Source: Paracoccus acridae (GTDB lineage: Bacteria > Pseudomonadota > Alphaproteobacteria > Rhodobacterales > Rhodobacteraceae). From it: a DNA stretch of 35,336 bases. The DNA lies in the NCBI RefSeq assembly GCF_014642735.1, contig NZ_BMIV01000022.1, forward strand, positions 1 to 35,336, in the 5' to 3' direction. Position 1 is the first letter of the stretch. Every line of letters begins with the position of its first letter. Below, in pieces: positions 15,626 to 23,767 of the stretch. Both the position numbers and the translations under genes were made by a program. The notes under the pieces were generated by a model that was not told the origin of the DNA, ran no database searches, and saw only the letters and a list, made by a program, of their open reading frames with translations.

Positions 15626-17131
15626 TCAGTCCTCGACGAAGATCTCGTCGCGTGATCTCCTGATCGAGGGCAGCACGGCGATGGTCAACGCCACGGCACC
15701 GACCAGCAGAAGGCCCAGCGACAAGGGCGAGGTCAGGAAGGTGGTCATGCTGCCGTCCGAGATGATCAGCGCCTGACGCAGCTTTTCTTCCAGCAGACGG
15801 CCCAGCACGAAGCCAAGCGCCAAGGGTGCTGCCTCGAACTGCAATTTGTAGAGCGCAAAGCCCAGGAGCCCCAGCACCCCCGCCATCATCACCTGTGCCG
15901 GATCGTTCGAGATCGAGAAGAGGCCGATGCAGCAGAAGGCCACGATCGCCGGGAAGAGCAGGCGGTAAGGCACCTTCAGCAGCTTCACCCAGACACCGAT
16001 CAGCGGCAGGTTGATGACGACCAGCATCAGGTTGCCGATCCACATTGACGCGACCAGACCCCAGAACAGATCCGGGCTGTTCTCGATCACTTGCGGTCCC
16101 GGAACGATGCCCTGGATCATCATCGCACCCACCATCAGCGCCATGACCGCATTGGGCGGCAGCCCAAGCGTCAGCAGCGGGATGAACGACGTCTGCGCAC
16201 CGGCGTTGTTGGCGGATTCTGGGCCTGCGACGGCTTGCGGCACACCCTTGCCGAAATCCTGCGGCCGGTCCGAGATGCGTTTTTCGAGTGCGTAGCTGGC
16301 AAAGGGGGCGAGAATGGCGCCATTCCCCGGCAGCACTCCTAATACCGAACCCAAACCAGTTCCCCGCGCGATTGCACCCAAATTGTGGCGCAGTTCACCG
16401 AAGGTCGGCAGCAGGCGGCCGATCTTGCCCCGCATGACGTCGCGCTTTTCGGGATCGGCAAGGTTCTTGAAGATCTCGCCGAAGCCAAAGATGCCCATGG
16501 CCAGCGCGACGAACTCAATGCCGTCGGTCAGCATGTGCAATCCAAAGGTCATCCGCTCGCGGCCCGTCTCCATGTCAGCGCCCACGCAGGAGAGGAGAAC
16601 GCCTGCGACGATCATCGCCAGGGCCTTGGTCAGCGAGCCATGAGCCAGCACGACTGCCAGCACCAGACCCATGATCATCAGCGAGAAGTATTCGGCCGGG
16701 CCGAACAGCAGACCCAGCTTGGTCATCGGCGTAGCAAGGGCTGCGATGACGATGGTGGCAAAAGTGCCCGCGATGAAGGATCCGATGGCAGCAAGGCCAA
16801 GGGCCAGGCCTGCCTGACCCTTCTTGGCCATCTCGTGGCCGTCGATGGCGGTCACGACCGCAGTAGCCTCGCCGGGAATGTTCACCAGGATCGCCGTGGT
16901 GGACCCGCCATACTGGGCGCCGTAGTAGATGCCGGCCAGCATGATCAGCGCGCCCGTCGGATCCAGCGACAGCGTGACCGGCAGCAGGATCGAGATCGTC
17001 GCCACCGGCCCTACCCCCGGAAGGACGCCCACAAGCGTGCCGATCAGACAGCCAAGGAAGCAGAAGAAGACGTTCTGCAGGGTGAAGGCGACCGAAAGGC
17101 CCAGACCCAGATGTTCAATCGTTTCGATCAT
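15626..17131 (-). CDS. tctA: Tripartite tricarboxylate transporter large permease TctA
   Basis: This 501-residue protein is the large membrane subunit (about twelve segments) of a TTT-family solute transporter driven by an ion gradient. Family hallmarks are GVLPGVGPVATISILLP near residues 39-55, YYGAQYGGSTTAILVNIPGE around 69-88, and the second-half counterpart GSVLGVLPGNGAILAPFASY, with GPESANNAGAQTSFIPLLTL further on. The two glycine-rich motif sets reflect the internal duplication of TctA. It starts two bases after the tctB stop. A terminator follows. The substrate is probably a di- or tricarboxylate given the PrpF-like isomerase upstream, but specificity rests with the binding protein. 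Confidence 0.93.
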   Translation of the reverse strand: MIETIEHLGLGLSVAFTLQNVFFCFLGCLIGTLVGVLPGVGPVATISILLPVTLSLDPTGALIMLAGIYYGAQYGGSTTAILVNIPGEATAVVTAIDGHEMAKKGQAGLALGLAAIGSFIAGTFATIVIAALATPMTKLGLLFGPAEYFSLMIMGLVLAVVLAHGSLTKALAMIVAGVLLSCVGADMETGRERMTFGLHMLTDGIEFVALAMGIFGFGEIFKNLADPEKRDVMRGKIGRLLPTFGELRHNLGAIARGTGLGSVLGVLPGNGAILAPFASYALEKRISDRPQDFGKGVPQAVAGPESANNAGAQTSFIPLLTLGLPPNAVMALMVGAMMIQGIVPGPQVIENSPDLFWGLVASMWIGNLMLVVINLPLIGVWVKLLKVPYRLLFPAIVAFCCIGLFSISNDPAQVMMAGVLGLLGFALYKLQFEAAPLALGFVLGRLLEEKLRQALIISDGSMTTFLTSPLSLGLLLVGAVALTIAVLPSIRRSRDEIFVED

Positions 17132-17132
17132 G

Positions 17133-17693
17133 TCAGTATCCGATCAGCCAGGGCGCGACGGGCAGGGAAAGCCCAAGCGCGAAGCGGAACAAGCCGATGC
17201 AGACGGCCGTCAGGATCGCCGCAAAGATCAGCAATTCGCCAAACCGCACATCCTTGGCGGCCGCGCCGGCGAAGATGATCGACAGCGGTGTGGCGACGGA
17301 CATGCCCAGCACCGGCACGGAAAAGGCGCCGAAGTCATAGCCCCGGATCGTGAAGGCGAACAGGAAGACGCCGATCAGCACGGGAAGCATGTCGCGGACC
17401 GGCCAGGTGCCAGTCGACTCTGGCACCTCGTTCCAGGTCACGATGATCTGCGCCACGCCCAGCAGCATGATGATGATCGCCAGCGCGCGGGGCAGCAGGC
17501 CCGACCCGACGCCGCCTTCGGTCATGAACGGCAGGTCGGACCCGGCCCACAGCGCGAAAAGGCCGAACGCCACGAGGCTGAAACCGGCCAGCCTTTCGCG
17601 GCCAAGCCAGGGATTGGACGGCGGGACAGGAGAGCTTGGCGGATGACCGGGAACATCGACCGTGATCACCTCCTCTGGGACCTCGTGGCTCAT
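17133..17693 (-). CDS. tctB: Tripartite tricarboxylate transporter small permease TctB
   Basis: This 186-residue protein has a hydrophilic N-terminal tail of about 33 residues rich in Pro and Val, then four membrane segments (for example LAGFSLVAFGLFALWAGSDL at about 35-54, and the central pair around LPRALAIIIMLLGVAQIIV). It is the small, poorly conserved membrane subunit that pairs with TctA. Position between tctC and tctA, with gaps of three and one bases, supports the call more than sequence identity does. The tail is longer than usual. Confidence 0.88.
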   Translation of the reverse strand: MSHEVPEEVITVDVPGHPPSSPVPPSNPWLGRERLAGFSLVAFGLFALWAGSDLPFMTEGGVGSGLLPRALAIIIMLLGVAQIIVTWNEVPESTGTWPVRDMLPVLIGVFLFAFTIRGYDFGAFSVPVLGMSVATPLSIIFAGAAAKDVRFGELLIFAAILTAVCIGLFRFALGLSLPVAPWLIGY

Positions 17694-17696
17694 GGC

Positions 17697-18668
17697 TCAT
17701 TCCACCTTGATGTCGGCGGCCTTGACCACCTCGCCCCAGCGGGTGCGCTCGGCGGCCATGAAGTCGGCAAAGTCTTGTCCGACCAGGTTCGACGGCACGC
17801 CGCCGTCCTTCTGGAGGCTTTCGATGAAGGCCGGATCGGCCAATGCTTCGGCCGTGCCTTCGGCCAACTTGGCGCGGACATCCTCGGGCAGGCCCTTCGG
17901 ACCTAGAAGACCATACCATGCCGAAGCGCTGTAGCCCGTGAGTCCGGATTCATCCGCAGTGGGCACGTCCGGCAGGGCGGCGAAGCGTTCCTTGCCGGTC
18001 ACCGCAAGCGCGGTCAGTGTGCCGTTCTGGATCAGGCCGATCACCGAGGGAACAGTGGTCACCATGAAATCGACATGGCCGCCGACCAGGTCATTCACGG
18101 CAGGTCCCGCTCCTTTGTAGGGAACATGCTTGAGGTCGATGCCTGCTGTCTGACCCATCAGCAGTGTTGCCACATGGCTGGCCGAGGCATTGCCTGCAGA
18201 GCCATAGATCAATTGCTGGGCCTTTGCCTTGTCAAGGAACTCGGACATGGATTTGACGGGTAGCCGAGGTCCGACAACAAGCACCAGCTGGGCATCGGCG
18301 ATCATGGCAACCGGGTCGAGCGCCTCGGCCGGGTCGTGGCGCAGGTTGAAGATATGCGGATTGACGACCATCGGACCCTGGTTGCCGATCAGCAGGGTAT
18401 AGCCGTCCGGGTCGGCCTTGGCGACGACCTCGGTGCCGATATTGGCGGCCGCGCCGGGGCGGTTCTCGACGATGACACGGCCGCCCAGGGCCTTTTCAAG
18501 ACGAGTGGCGAAGACGCGGGCAATCGCATCTGTGCCGCCGCCGGCGGCGTAAGACACGACAAGGGTGACCGGCTTGGACGGATAATCCTGTGCCATGGCC
18601 GGCAGCGCCGACAAAGCCAGGGTTGCCGCGGTAACGCCAAGCACGAAGCGGCGGGTAAAGGTGAGCAT
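17697..18668 (-). CDS. tctC: Tripartite tricarboxylate transporter substrate-binding protein TctC (Bug family)
   Basis: This 323-residue periplasmic protein has a signal peptide with an Arg pair and cleavage after ALPAMA (about residue 26). The mature part begins QDYPSKPVTLVVSYAAGGGT then DAIAR, the classic Bug-family opening in which the first loop binds the substrate carboxylate. VIVENRPGAAANIGTEVVAK and TYGSAGNASASHVATL-like stretches (here IYGSAGNASASHVATLLMG) also match. It captures a carboxylic acid and presents it to TctAB. Bug specificity cannot be read from sequence; the neighbouring PrpF-type isomerase suggests an unsaturated or branched di/tricarboxylate such as aconitate or a methylated relative. 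Confidence 0.93.
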   Translation of the reverse strand: MLTFTRRFVLGVTAATLALSALPAMAQDYPSKPVTLVVSYAAGGGTDAIARVFATRLEKALGGRVIVENRPGAAANIGTEVVAKADPDGYTLLIGNQGPMVVNPHIFNLRHDPAEALDPVAMIADAQLVLVVGPRLPVKSMSEFLDKAKAQQLIYGSAGNASASHVATLLMGQTAGIDLKHVPYKGAGPAVNDLVGGHVDFMVTTVPSVIGLIQNGTLTALAVTGKERFAALPDVPTADESGLTGYSASAWYGLLGPKGLPEDVRAKLAEGTAEALADPAFIESLQKDGGVPSNLVGQDFADFMAAERTRWGEVVKAADIKVE

Positions 18669-18727
18669 CTGGTATTCCTCCCTTGGGTAAAGCAGTCTGC
18701 AGGCGCCTCCGTGACGCCGCGGTATAG

Positions 18728-19801
18728 TCAGTTCTTGCGCCGGACCAGGGCCGCGCCCTCGAAAAGGCGGCGGCAGGTGCGGGTCACAAAGACGACAGGC
18801 TGGCCGCCTGCCTCCTCATTAAGTTCCACGCGAACGTCCATCCGGCCGGTCGGGTGTTCAAATGTCAGGTCCGCCGGAAACCGCAACTCGGGAAGTGCAG
18901 CGCCGACGAGGCTGTCGGGCAGCGTGGCGGCGATCGCCACGGAAACAGCCCCGGTTGTGGCCAAGGCTGTATGACAAGCGTGTGGCGTGAAATAGCGCAC
19001 GGAAAGGCTGCCTCCGTTCAGGGGCGCGCCGATGAGCACCGGCTTTGGCAGAACCGAGGCCCGAACATCGCCAAGACCCATGCGCCGCCCGGCTTCGATA
19101 CGCAGGTCCTCGAGTTGGGCCATGAAAGCGGCGTTCCCATCAAGCTCCAGCGCGCTTTCCGAACCGGTGAGGCCGAAGGTTTCCGCCCGGGCAATCACAA
19201 CGGGCGTGGCCCCGTCGATCAGCGACACGGAAATCCCGTTGATGATTTCCTGAGGCGTTCCTGATGGCAGCATCCGTCCTGTTTTCGCGCCGATGGCCTC
19301 CAGGAATGCCAGGTAAACGGGGGCGGCCGTTCCCGGAACGCCATCAATGGCCGCGTCGCCTTGATACCGCAGCTCACCTTCGGGTGTGTGGATCCGCGCC
19401 TCGATGATCTTGCCGGTGTTGACGTTATGAACCTTGACGCGCGTTTCGCCCCTTTGCGCCGCGACCAGCCCCTGTTCGATGGCAAAAGCCCCGACGGCCG
19501 ACAGCATGTTGCCACAGTTCGGCCCGGTATCCACGATGCGTTCCAGGACGTTGACCTGGGCAAACAGGTAATCGACATCGGCACCTTCGCGCGACGAGGG
19601 CCCGACAATCGCCACCTTGGAACTGAGCGAGTTGCCGCCGCCGATGCCATCGATCTGCAAGGGATGTCCTGATCCCATGATCTCGATCAGCAAGGCATCG
19701 CGAAGTTCGGGGTCGCTGGGCAGATCGCTCCGCAGGAAAAAGGGCCCCTTAGAGGTGCCGCCGCGCATCATGACGCAAGGGATGCGGATCTGATCGTCCA
19801 C
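18728..19801 (-). CDS. PrpF/4-oxalomesaconate-tautomerase family isomerase
   Basis: This 357-residue protein belongs to the PrpF-like double diaminopimelate-epimerase fold. The start is GTG at 19799-19801, preceded by AGAGGAGA at six-base spacing; the frame extends further upstream but without support. Conserved stretches are IPCVMMRGGTSKGPFF (about residues 6-21, carrying the active-site Cys), QIDGIGGGNSLSSKVAIV, and DTGPNCGNMLSAVGAFAIEQ (second Cys). Family members shift double bonds in unsaturated di/tricarboxylates: methylaconitate isomerase (PrpF) and 4-oxalomesaconate tautomerase (GalD). Its position at the head of the tct operon suggests it converts the imported acid. Which of the two activities applies is undetermined. 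LysR regulator diverges upstream. Confidence 0.88.
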   Translation of the reverse strand: MDDQIRIPCVMMRGGTSKGPFFLRSDLPSDPELRDALLIEIMGSGHPLQIDGIGGGNSLSSKVAIVGPSSREGADVDYLFAQVNVLERIVDTGPNCGNMLSAVGAFAIEQGLVAAQRGETRVKVHNVNTGKIIEARIHTPEGELRYQGDAAIDGVPGTAAPVYLAFLEAIGAKTGRMLPSGTPQEIINGISVSLIDGATPVVIARAETFGLTGSESALELDGNAAFMAQLEDLRIEAGRRMGLGDVRASVLPKPVLIGAPLNGGSLSVRYFTPHACHTALATTGAVSVAIAATLPDSLVGAALPELRFPADLTFEHPTGRMDVRVELNEEAGGQPVVFVTRTCRRLFEGAALVRRKN

Positions 19802-19902
19802 GATGATTCTCCTCTGCGGCAAGTTCTGCCGCCTTCGCGAACGGAAATGCGCCAAAGAGACTGTGTTGTGAATTGCAAAGAATTCCATTATTGTTACGCA
19901 AT
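19802..19902. promoter_or_regulatory. Divergent control region between prpF-tct operon and LysR gene
   Basis: About 100 bases separate the two divergent starts. Two inverted repeats are visible: GCGGCA-n5-TGCCGC at 19816-19832, close to the prpF start, and ATTGC-n21-GCAAT at 19872-19902, overlapping the LysR start. LysR regulators typically bind such dyads in the shared intergenic region and respond to the pathway substrate. AT-rich sequence around 19870-19900 could hold the promoters. Binding is inferred from position only. Confidence 0.4.
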
Positions 19903-20815
19903 GCGGAACAATTTCGAATTCCTGGATCTTCGTGCTTTCCTGGCGGTGCTCGAATTTTCCTCCTTCAACGAAGCAGCCAAGCACTTGAACCTGTCCGCGC
20001 CTGCACTCTCACGCCGCATCAAAGCCTTCGAAGAAGCGGTGGGGGCACAGCTTATCGAACGCACAACAAGACGCGTTGCACCCACTCCGATCGGGCGTGA
20101 ACTGATGCCTCTGGTCAGGCGTCTGGTGGACGAATTCGAAGAGTCGATCTTGTCGATCTCTGACCTGGGAGGCCGGCATCGCGCCCAGGTGACGCTGGCA
20201 TCTTTGCCGACGGCGGCGTTCTATTTCCTGCCCCGCGTCATCGAGGCCTTCAACACACGCTATCCCGGCATCCGGTTCAGGATCATGGACCTGTCGGCAA
20301 ACGAGGGGCTGGATGCTGTTGCGAATGGTGAGGTCGAATTCGGCATCAACATCATTGGCGCGCTACGCGACGATCTGAAGTTCACCCCCCTGATGGAGGA
20401 TCCATTCGTCCTTGCCTGTCGTCGTGATCATCCCCTGGCGGCGACATCCTCATTGCCGTGGTCAGCCCTGCAGGGACATCCGCTGATCGGTGTTTCCAAC
20501 AAATCCGGGAACAGGGCCGTTTTGGATCGTGCATTGACGATGGCAGATCAGCAGCTCGATCTGAACTGGTTCTACGAAGTGAACCATCTTTCCACATCGC
20601 TGGGGCTGGTTGAAACCGGTCTGGGTGTATCTGTCCTTCCCCGACTGGCTACGCCGCAACGAGAACACCCGCTGATTGCCACCGTCAAGCTTGTCGACCC
20701 TGTTGTCACACGCTCGATCGGGCTTGTGGAACGACGGGGTGCGCGTCTTTCACCATCGGCTATTCGCTTCCGGGAGATGCTTGTCAATGAATGGCATGGG
20801 TCGCATGAACCATAG
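19901..20815 (+). CDS. LysR-family transcriptional regulator (probable regulator of the tct operon)
   Basis: This 304-residue protein has the LysR winged helix-turn-helix at residues 1-65 (FLDLRAFLAVLEFSSFNEAA followed by LNLSAPALSRRIKAFEEAVG) and a type 2 periplasmic-binding-like effector domain from about 90 (ASLPTAAFYFLPRVIEAFNT). The ATG at 19901 is chosen because it places the helix-turn-helix at the usual distance from the start; an in-frame ATG at 19847 would add 18 residues of unusual composition. It is transcribed divergently from prpF-tctCBA and probably regulates it in response to the transported acid or a derivative. Confidence 0.9.
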   Translation: MRNNFEFLDLRAFLAVLEFSSFNEAAKHLNLSAPALSRRIKAFEEAVGAQLIERTTRRVAPTPIGRELMPLVRRLVDEFEESILSISDLGGRHRAQVTLASLPTAAFYFLPRVIEAFNTRYPGIRFRIMDLSANEGLDAVANGEVEFGINIIGALRDDLKFTPLMEDPFVLACRRDHPLAATSSLPWSALQGHPLIGVSNKSGNRAVLDRALTMADQQLDLNWFYEVNHLSTSLGLVETGLGVSVLPRLATPQREHPLIATVKLVDPVVTRSIGLVERRGARLSPSAIRFREMLVNEWHGSHEP

Positions 20816-20954
20816 CAAGTCGTGAACGGCCTCGAGACTGGCTTGGTAGTTACCGAAGAACGTCCGCTTTTCTCTACTCTGGCTTATGACAAAAACCTTG
20901 AACAATCGGACGTTTACAGCGAACGTCTGCTTTGTCTGCATGACTGCCCTTCCA

Positions 20955-21255
20955 TGTCACGAGAGCGAGGGCACGAATGACCTTGGCGGCCGCTCATGCG
21001 CCCTGTAGCTGATCCACCCTTGGTCGGCTGGCCTTGAAAGCGAGAGCATCGCGGAACCCCAGCCGGCCAGCTTCAGCGGAAGGATCAAGCTTGCTTGGCC
21101 GATCCGGCGTGGCAAAGAACGGTTCGATTGCTCCCGAGGGCAGATATCTTGATCGTCTTGCGCAACAGGCCGGTGCGACACGCGATCTCGCGGATCGGCA
21201 ACTTCTCCCGAAGCCGCAGCTTCCAGATGACGGCCAAAAGTGATATGTGAGTCAA
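20955..21255 (-). pseudogene. IS21-type transposase (istA) N-terminal remnant
   Basis: The 530 bases between the LysR gene and the nucleotidyltransferase gene contain an eroded minus-strand transposase fragment. It reads ISLLAVIWKLRLREKLPIRE then IACRTGLLRKTIKI, the helix-turn-helix opening of IS21 IstA proteins (usually PIREIARRTGLSRNTIRKYL). After a frame change it reads PDRPSKLDPSAEAGRL, matching the following PSKLDPF block, and later PRSFVP, resembling the GRGTFVPL block. At least two frameshifts and loss of the catalytic domain make it a scar. The remaining sequence (20816-20955) shows no gene, only repeated GACGTTC-type words. Confidence 0.55.
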
Positions 21256-21315
21256 TTCGTTGTCCCCGTCGCCAAGGCATTGCGTCTTGCCAAAAGCAAT
21301 GTTGCTCCATAAATT

Positions 21316-21341
21316 CCCATACAAAATATTCTTTGTGTGGG
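21316..21341. promoter_or_regulatory. 26-base imperfect palindrome directly upstream of the nucleotidyltransferase gene
   Basis: The two half-sites CCCATACAAAATA and TTCTTTGTGTGGG match as inverted repeats at 10 of 13 positions. The dyad ends four bases before the ATG at 21345 and includes or abuts the ribosome-binding site. It could be an operator for autoregulation or an RNA hairpin that limits translation. No regulator of its own is encoded next to it. Confidence 0.45.
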
Positions 21342-21344
21342 AAA

Positions 21345-22379
21345 ATGGACCTGCCCCTGCAGCTTCAGACCGCCTATCAGGACCTCTTGCAGCATCATGC
21401 CGCAGAGCCCGCCCTGAGTATAGACGGCTCCATCCTGAGCCGGTCAAAGAACGGCGGCATCTACTGGTTCGTGCGAAAGCGCGACGGGGACAGGATGATC
21501 GAGACGGCACTCGGTCCGGACAGTTCGGAACTGCACGTGCTGATCGAGCAAGCCAGACGGGAGCAGGAGCGTCACAAGGCGTGGTCCCGGACTGCTGCGG
21601 CCGATGTGGCCGTTCTCCGCGCCGGCCGGTGCCTGGCACCCGACATGCAAACCGGACGCCTTCTTTCGGCTATTGCGCGGACCGGCTTCTTCGAGGCAGG
21701 CGGCATGCTGGGCGGAACGCAAGCCTTCAGGCACTATCCCCTGATGCTGGGGGTCGATGCGCCCTCCATTTCCTTTGCACTGACGGGGGATGTCGATCTT
21801 CTCGCCTCGCGGGCCGTTCGTCTCGCAGGAGAGGGGCCGGGTCTTGCATCCCGCATCCAGGAGATCGGTATCGAGATGGAAACCGTCTTCGGCCTTTACG
21901 ACGATCATCCGCCCAAATGGCGCATTGGCGGCACGCTGGAATTGGAGTTCCTGTCCCCCGTAGGAAGTGGGGGCGGCAGTTCGCATCATCACCCGGGGAT
22001 TGGAGAGCGCGTCCAGGCCATCAGGTTTCTGGAATATTCCCTTGATGACCCGGCGACCGCAGTTTCGCTGTATCGCTCCGGCGTCAAGGTCCGGGTTCCG
22101 GCGCCGGAACGCTATGCCCTTCACAAGCTCATCGTGGCTCAACTCCGGGATGGTCCCTATCGTGAAAAACGTGCCAAGGATCTTGGTCAGGCGGAATGGC
22201 TCATCGGTGTCCTTGCCGAACGGCGCCCTTATGAACTCTGGGCGGCTTTCGACAACCTGCTCAGGCGCGGTCCCAAATGGCGAAGGCTTTCGAAGCTTTC
22301 AGTCGAGGAACGCCCCGCCATCGCCGATCGGCTGCAAGCCCTCGAAGAGGAGTTCGGGCCTGCCGGAGACGGGGCCTGA
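21345..22379 (+). CDS. Nucleotidyltransferase-fold protein (GSU2403/NTP_transf_8-like)
   Basis: This 344-residue cytoplasmic protein has the layout of the GSU2403-type nucleotidyltransferase family. The nucleotidyltransferase signature is visible as GGTQAF (residues 123-128) followed by TGDVDL (147-152), giving the metal-binding D149 and D151. The N-terminal 110 residues are helical and charged; the C-terminal part (FLSPVGSGGG, then KVRVPAPERYALHKLIVAQL) matches the family's conserved VxxPxxxAxHKLxV block. Relatives include proteins suspected of acting as toxins or in phage defence; none is proven here. The ATG at 21345 is preceded by TGGGAAA. It stands alone beside an IS21 scar, consistent with horizontal acquisition. 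Confidence 0.75.
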   Translation: MDLPLQLQTAYQDLLQHHAAEPALSIDGSILSRSKNGGIYWFVRKRDGDRMIETALGPDSSELHVLIEQARREQERHKAWSRTAAADVAVLRAGRCLAPDMQTGRLLSAIARTGFFEAGGMLGGTQAFRHYPLMLGVDAPSISFALTGDVDLLASRAVRLAGEGPGLASRIQEIGIEMETVFGLYDDHPPKWRIGGTLELEFLSPVGSGGGSSHHHPGIGERVQAIRFLEYSLDDPATAVSLYRSGVKVRVPAPERYALHKLIVAQLRDGPYREKRAKDLGQAEWLIGVLAERRPYELWAAFDNLLRRGPKWRRLSKLSVEERPAIADRLQALEEEFGPAGDGA

Positions 22380-22636
22380 GGCCGAACCGAGTTGCAGGGC
22401 AGGTCTCGTGCGCCGGGGCTGCGGCTGAGGCGGTATTGCTGGGCTCAGCCATTCCCGGGCCGTTGCCCCTGCGCGGTGCTCGGACATGTCGCAGGCCATG
22501 GCCGCCATGTTTCGGCAAGACGCGGAACATCAGCCCAACAAGGAAGCGAGCAGGCCGCATGACGGGCGGTTCATAACCTTCTGCACCCTGCAGTTCGGAA
22601 TTCCAGAACCACCCCGCGCAAGGTAAGTCGGAACCT

Positions 22637-23767
22637 TCAAGAAATCTGGGTCAGCAGACCTGCCGCCAGTCTGGCACGTTCCGGCAAGCTTGCGATCTCG
22701 ATATGCTCGTTGAGAGTGTGAAGGCCCTTTCCTCGCACCCCGATCGAGTCCAGCGTGGGTACGCCCATGGCGCCCGTGAAGTTCCCGTCCGAGCCGCCGC
22801 CTGCGCTGCCTGCGGCAAGATCGAAGCCGATCTGGGACGACAGCTGCCGTGCCAGATCGTAAAGCGCCATCGTGCCCGGCTGCGGTTCCCACACGGGCCG
22901 GGTGACGCCGCGGGTCACGATGAATTCGACCCCGTCTTCTTCCCCTTGAAGCGCCAGCATCGCTGCTACGCCTTTGTCCAGGTCTTCCTGCGTCTTGGCC
23001 ATGCTGAGGACCTCGGCCCTGCAGGACGAGGAAACGCAATTGACCCATTGTCCGGCGTGAATGACGCCGACCGAGAAGGTGCAGTCGTCGGTCGTCATGG
23101 CCTCGATCTGCAGGATGCGTCTTGCCATTGCCGCGATGGCGGAACGGCCGTCCTTCAGCGCCCAGCCGGCATGGCTGGGACGCCCCTGCGTCAGCAGGTC
23201 GAAGCGGGCAATGGCATAGCGGCCGATGACCGCGCCGCCGTCGGGGGTCGCGGGTTCGGGGATCAGCACCGCGCGCTGACCACGGGCGGCGTCTTCGATC
23301 AACCCGCGCGTGGCAGGGGTGCCGACCTCCTCGTCGGGGGTGAACAGGAAGGTGACGGGCAGGGGCGTAGTCAGGCCCGCCTTGCGGATCTGGCGCATGG
23401 CTTCCAGGAAGACATAGTTGCCGCCCTTCATGTCCATGATGCCGGGACCATAGGCCAGGCCGTCTTCGCAGCGGAAGGGCAGGGTGTCCAGCGTGCCGAC
23501 GGGATGGACCGTGTCCATGTGGCCGGACACGAGGATGCCAGGCTTGCCTTGATCCGGGTGCGGAAAGCTCGCGCGGATCGAGGTGCCGAAGCCCTGGGTG
23601 CCGGGGATCGTCTCGACCGTGGCGCCGATGGCCGCAAGATCGCGCGCGGCCAGATCCATCATCCGGCTGACGGCGGCGGCGTCCCAGGTGGGGCTTTCGC
23701 ATTCGACCCAGGGGCGCAACCCCTTCAGCATCTCGTCGGCGTCGAAGGGCAGGTTCAGCGCGTTCAT
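22637..23767 (-). CDS. M20-family metallopeptidase (glutamate carboxypeptidase/CPG2 type)
   Basis: This 376-residue di-zinc hydrolase resembles carboxypeptidase G2. Metal and catalytic residues are visible: GHMDTVHPVG (H83, D85), GPGIMDMKGG (D112 bridging), TPDEEVGT (E146 base, E147 ligand), PEPAT (E171) and the C-terminal LHTLNEHIEI His. The middle dimerisation domain spans about 190-300. It would remove a C-terminal acidic residue or cleave an N-acyl amino acid in the cytoplasm. It is the last gene of a seven-gene minus-strand operon and overlaps the preceding amidohydrolase by four bases, consistent with the two hydrolases working on the same imported compound. Confidence 0.9.
   Translation of the reverse strand: MNALNLPFDADEMLKGLRPWVECESPTWDAAAVSRMMDLAARDLAAIGATVETIPGTQGFGTSIRASFPHPDQGKPGILVSGHMDTVHPVGTLDTLPFRCEDGLAYGPGIMDMKGGNYVFLEAMRQIRKAGLTTPLPVTFLFTPDEEVGTPATRGLIEDAARGQRAVLIPEPATPDGGAVIGRYAIARFDLLTQGRPSHAGWALKDGRSAIAAMARRILQIEAMTTDDCTFSVGVIHAGQWVNCVSSSCRAEVLSMAKTQEDLDKGVAAMLALQGEEDGVEFIVTRGVTRPVWEPQPGTMALYDLARQLSSQIGFDLAAGSAGGGSDGNFTGAMGVPTLDSIGVRGKGLHTLNEHIEIASLPERARLAAGLLTQIS

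Noticed and set aside
22420..22450. GGCTGAG ... CTCAGCC inverted repeat after the nucleotidyltransferase gene
   Set aside because: Loop of 14 bases and no T-run; too weak to call a terminator.
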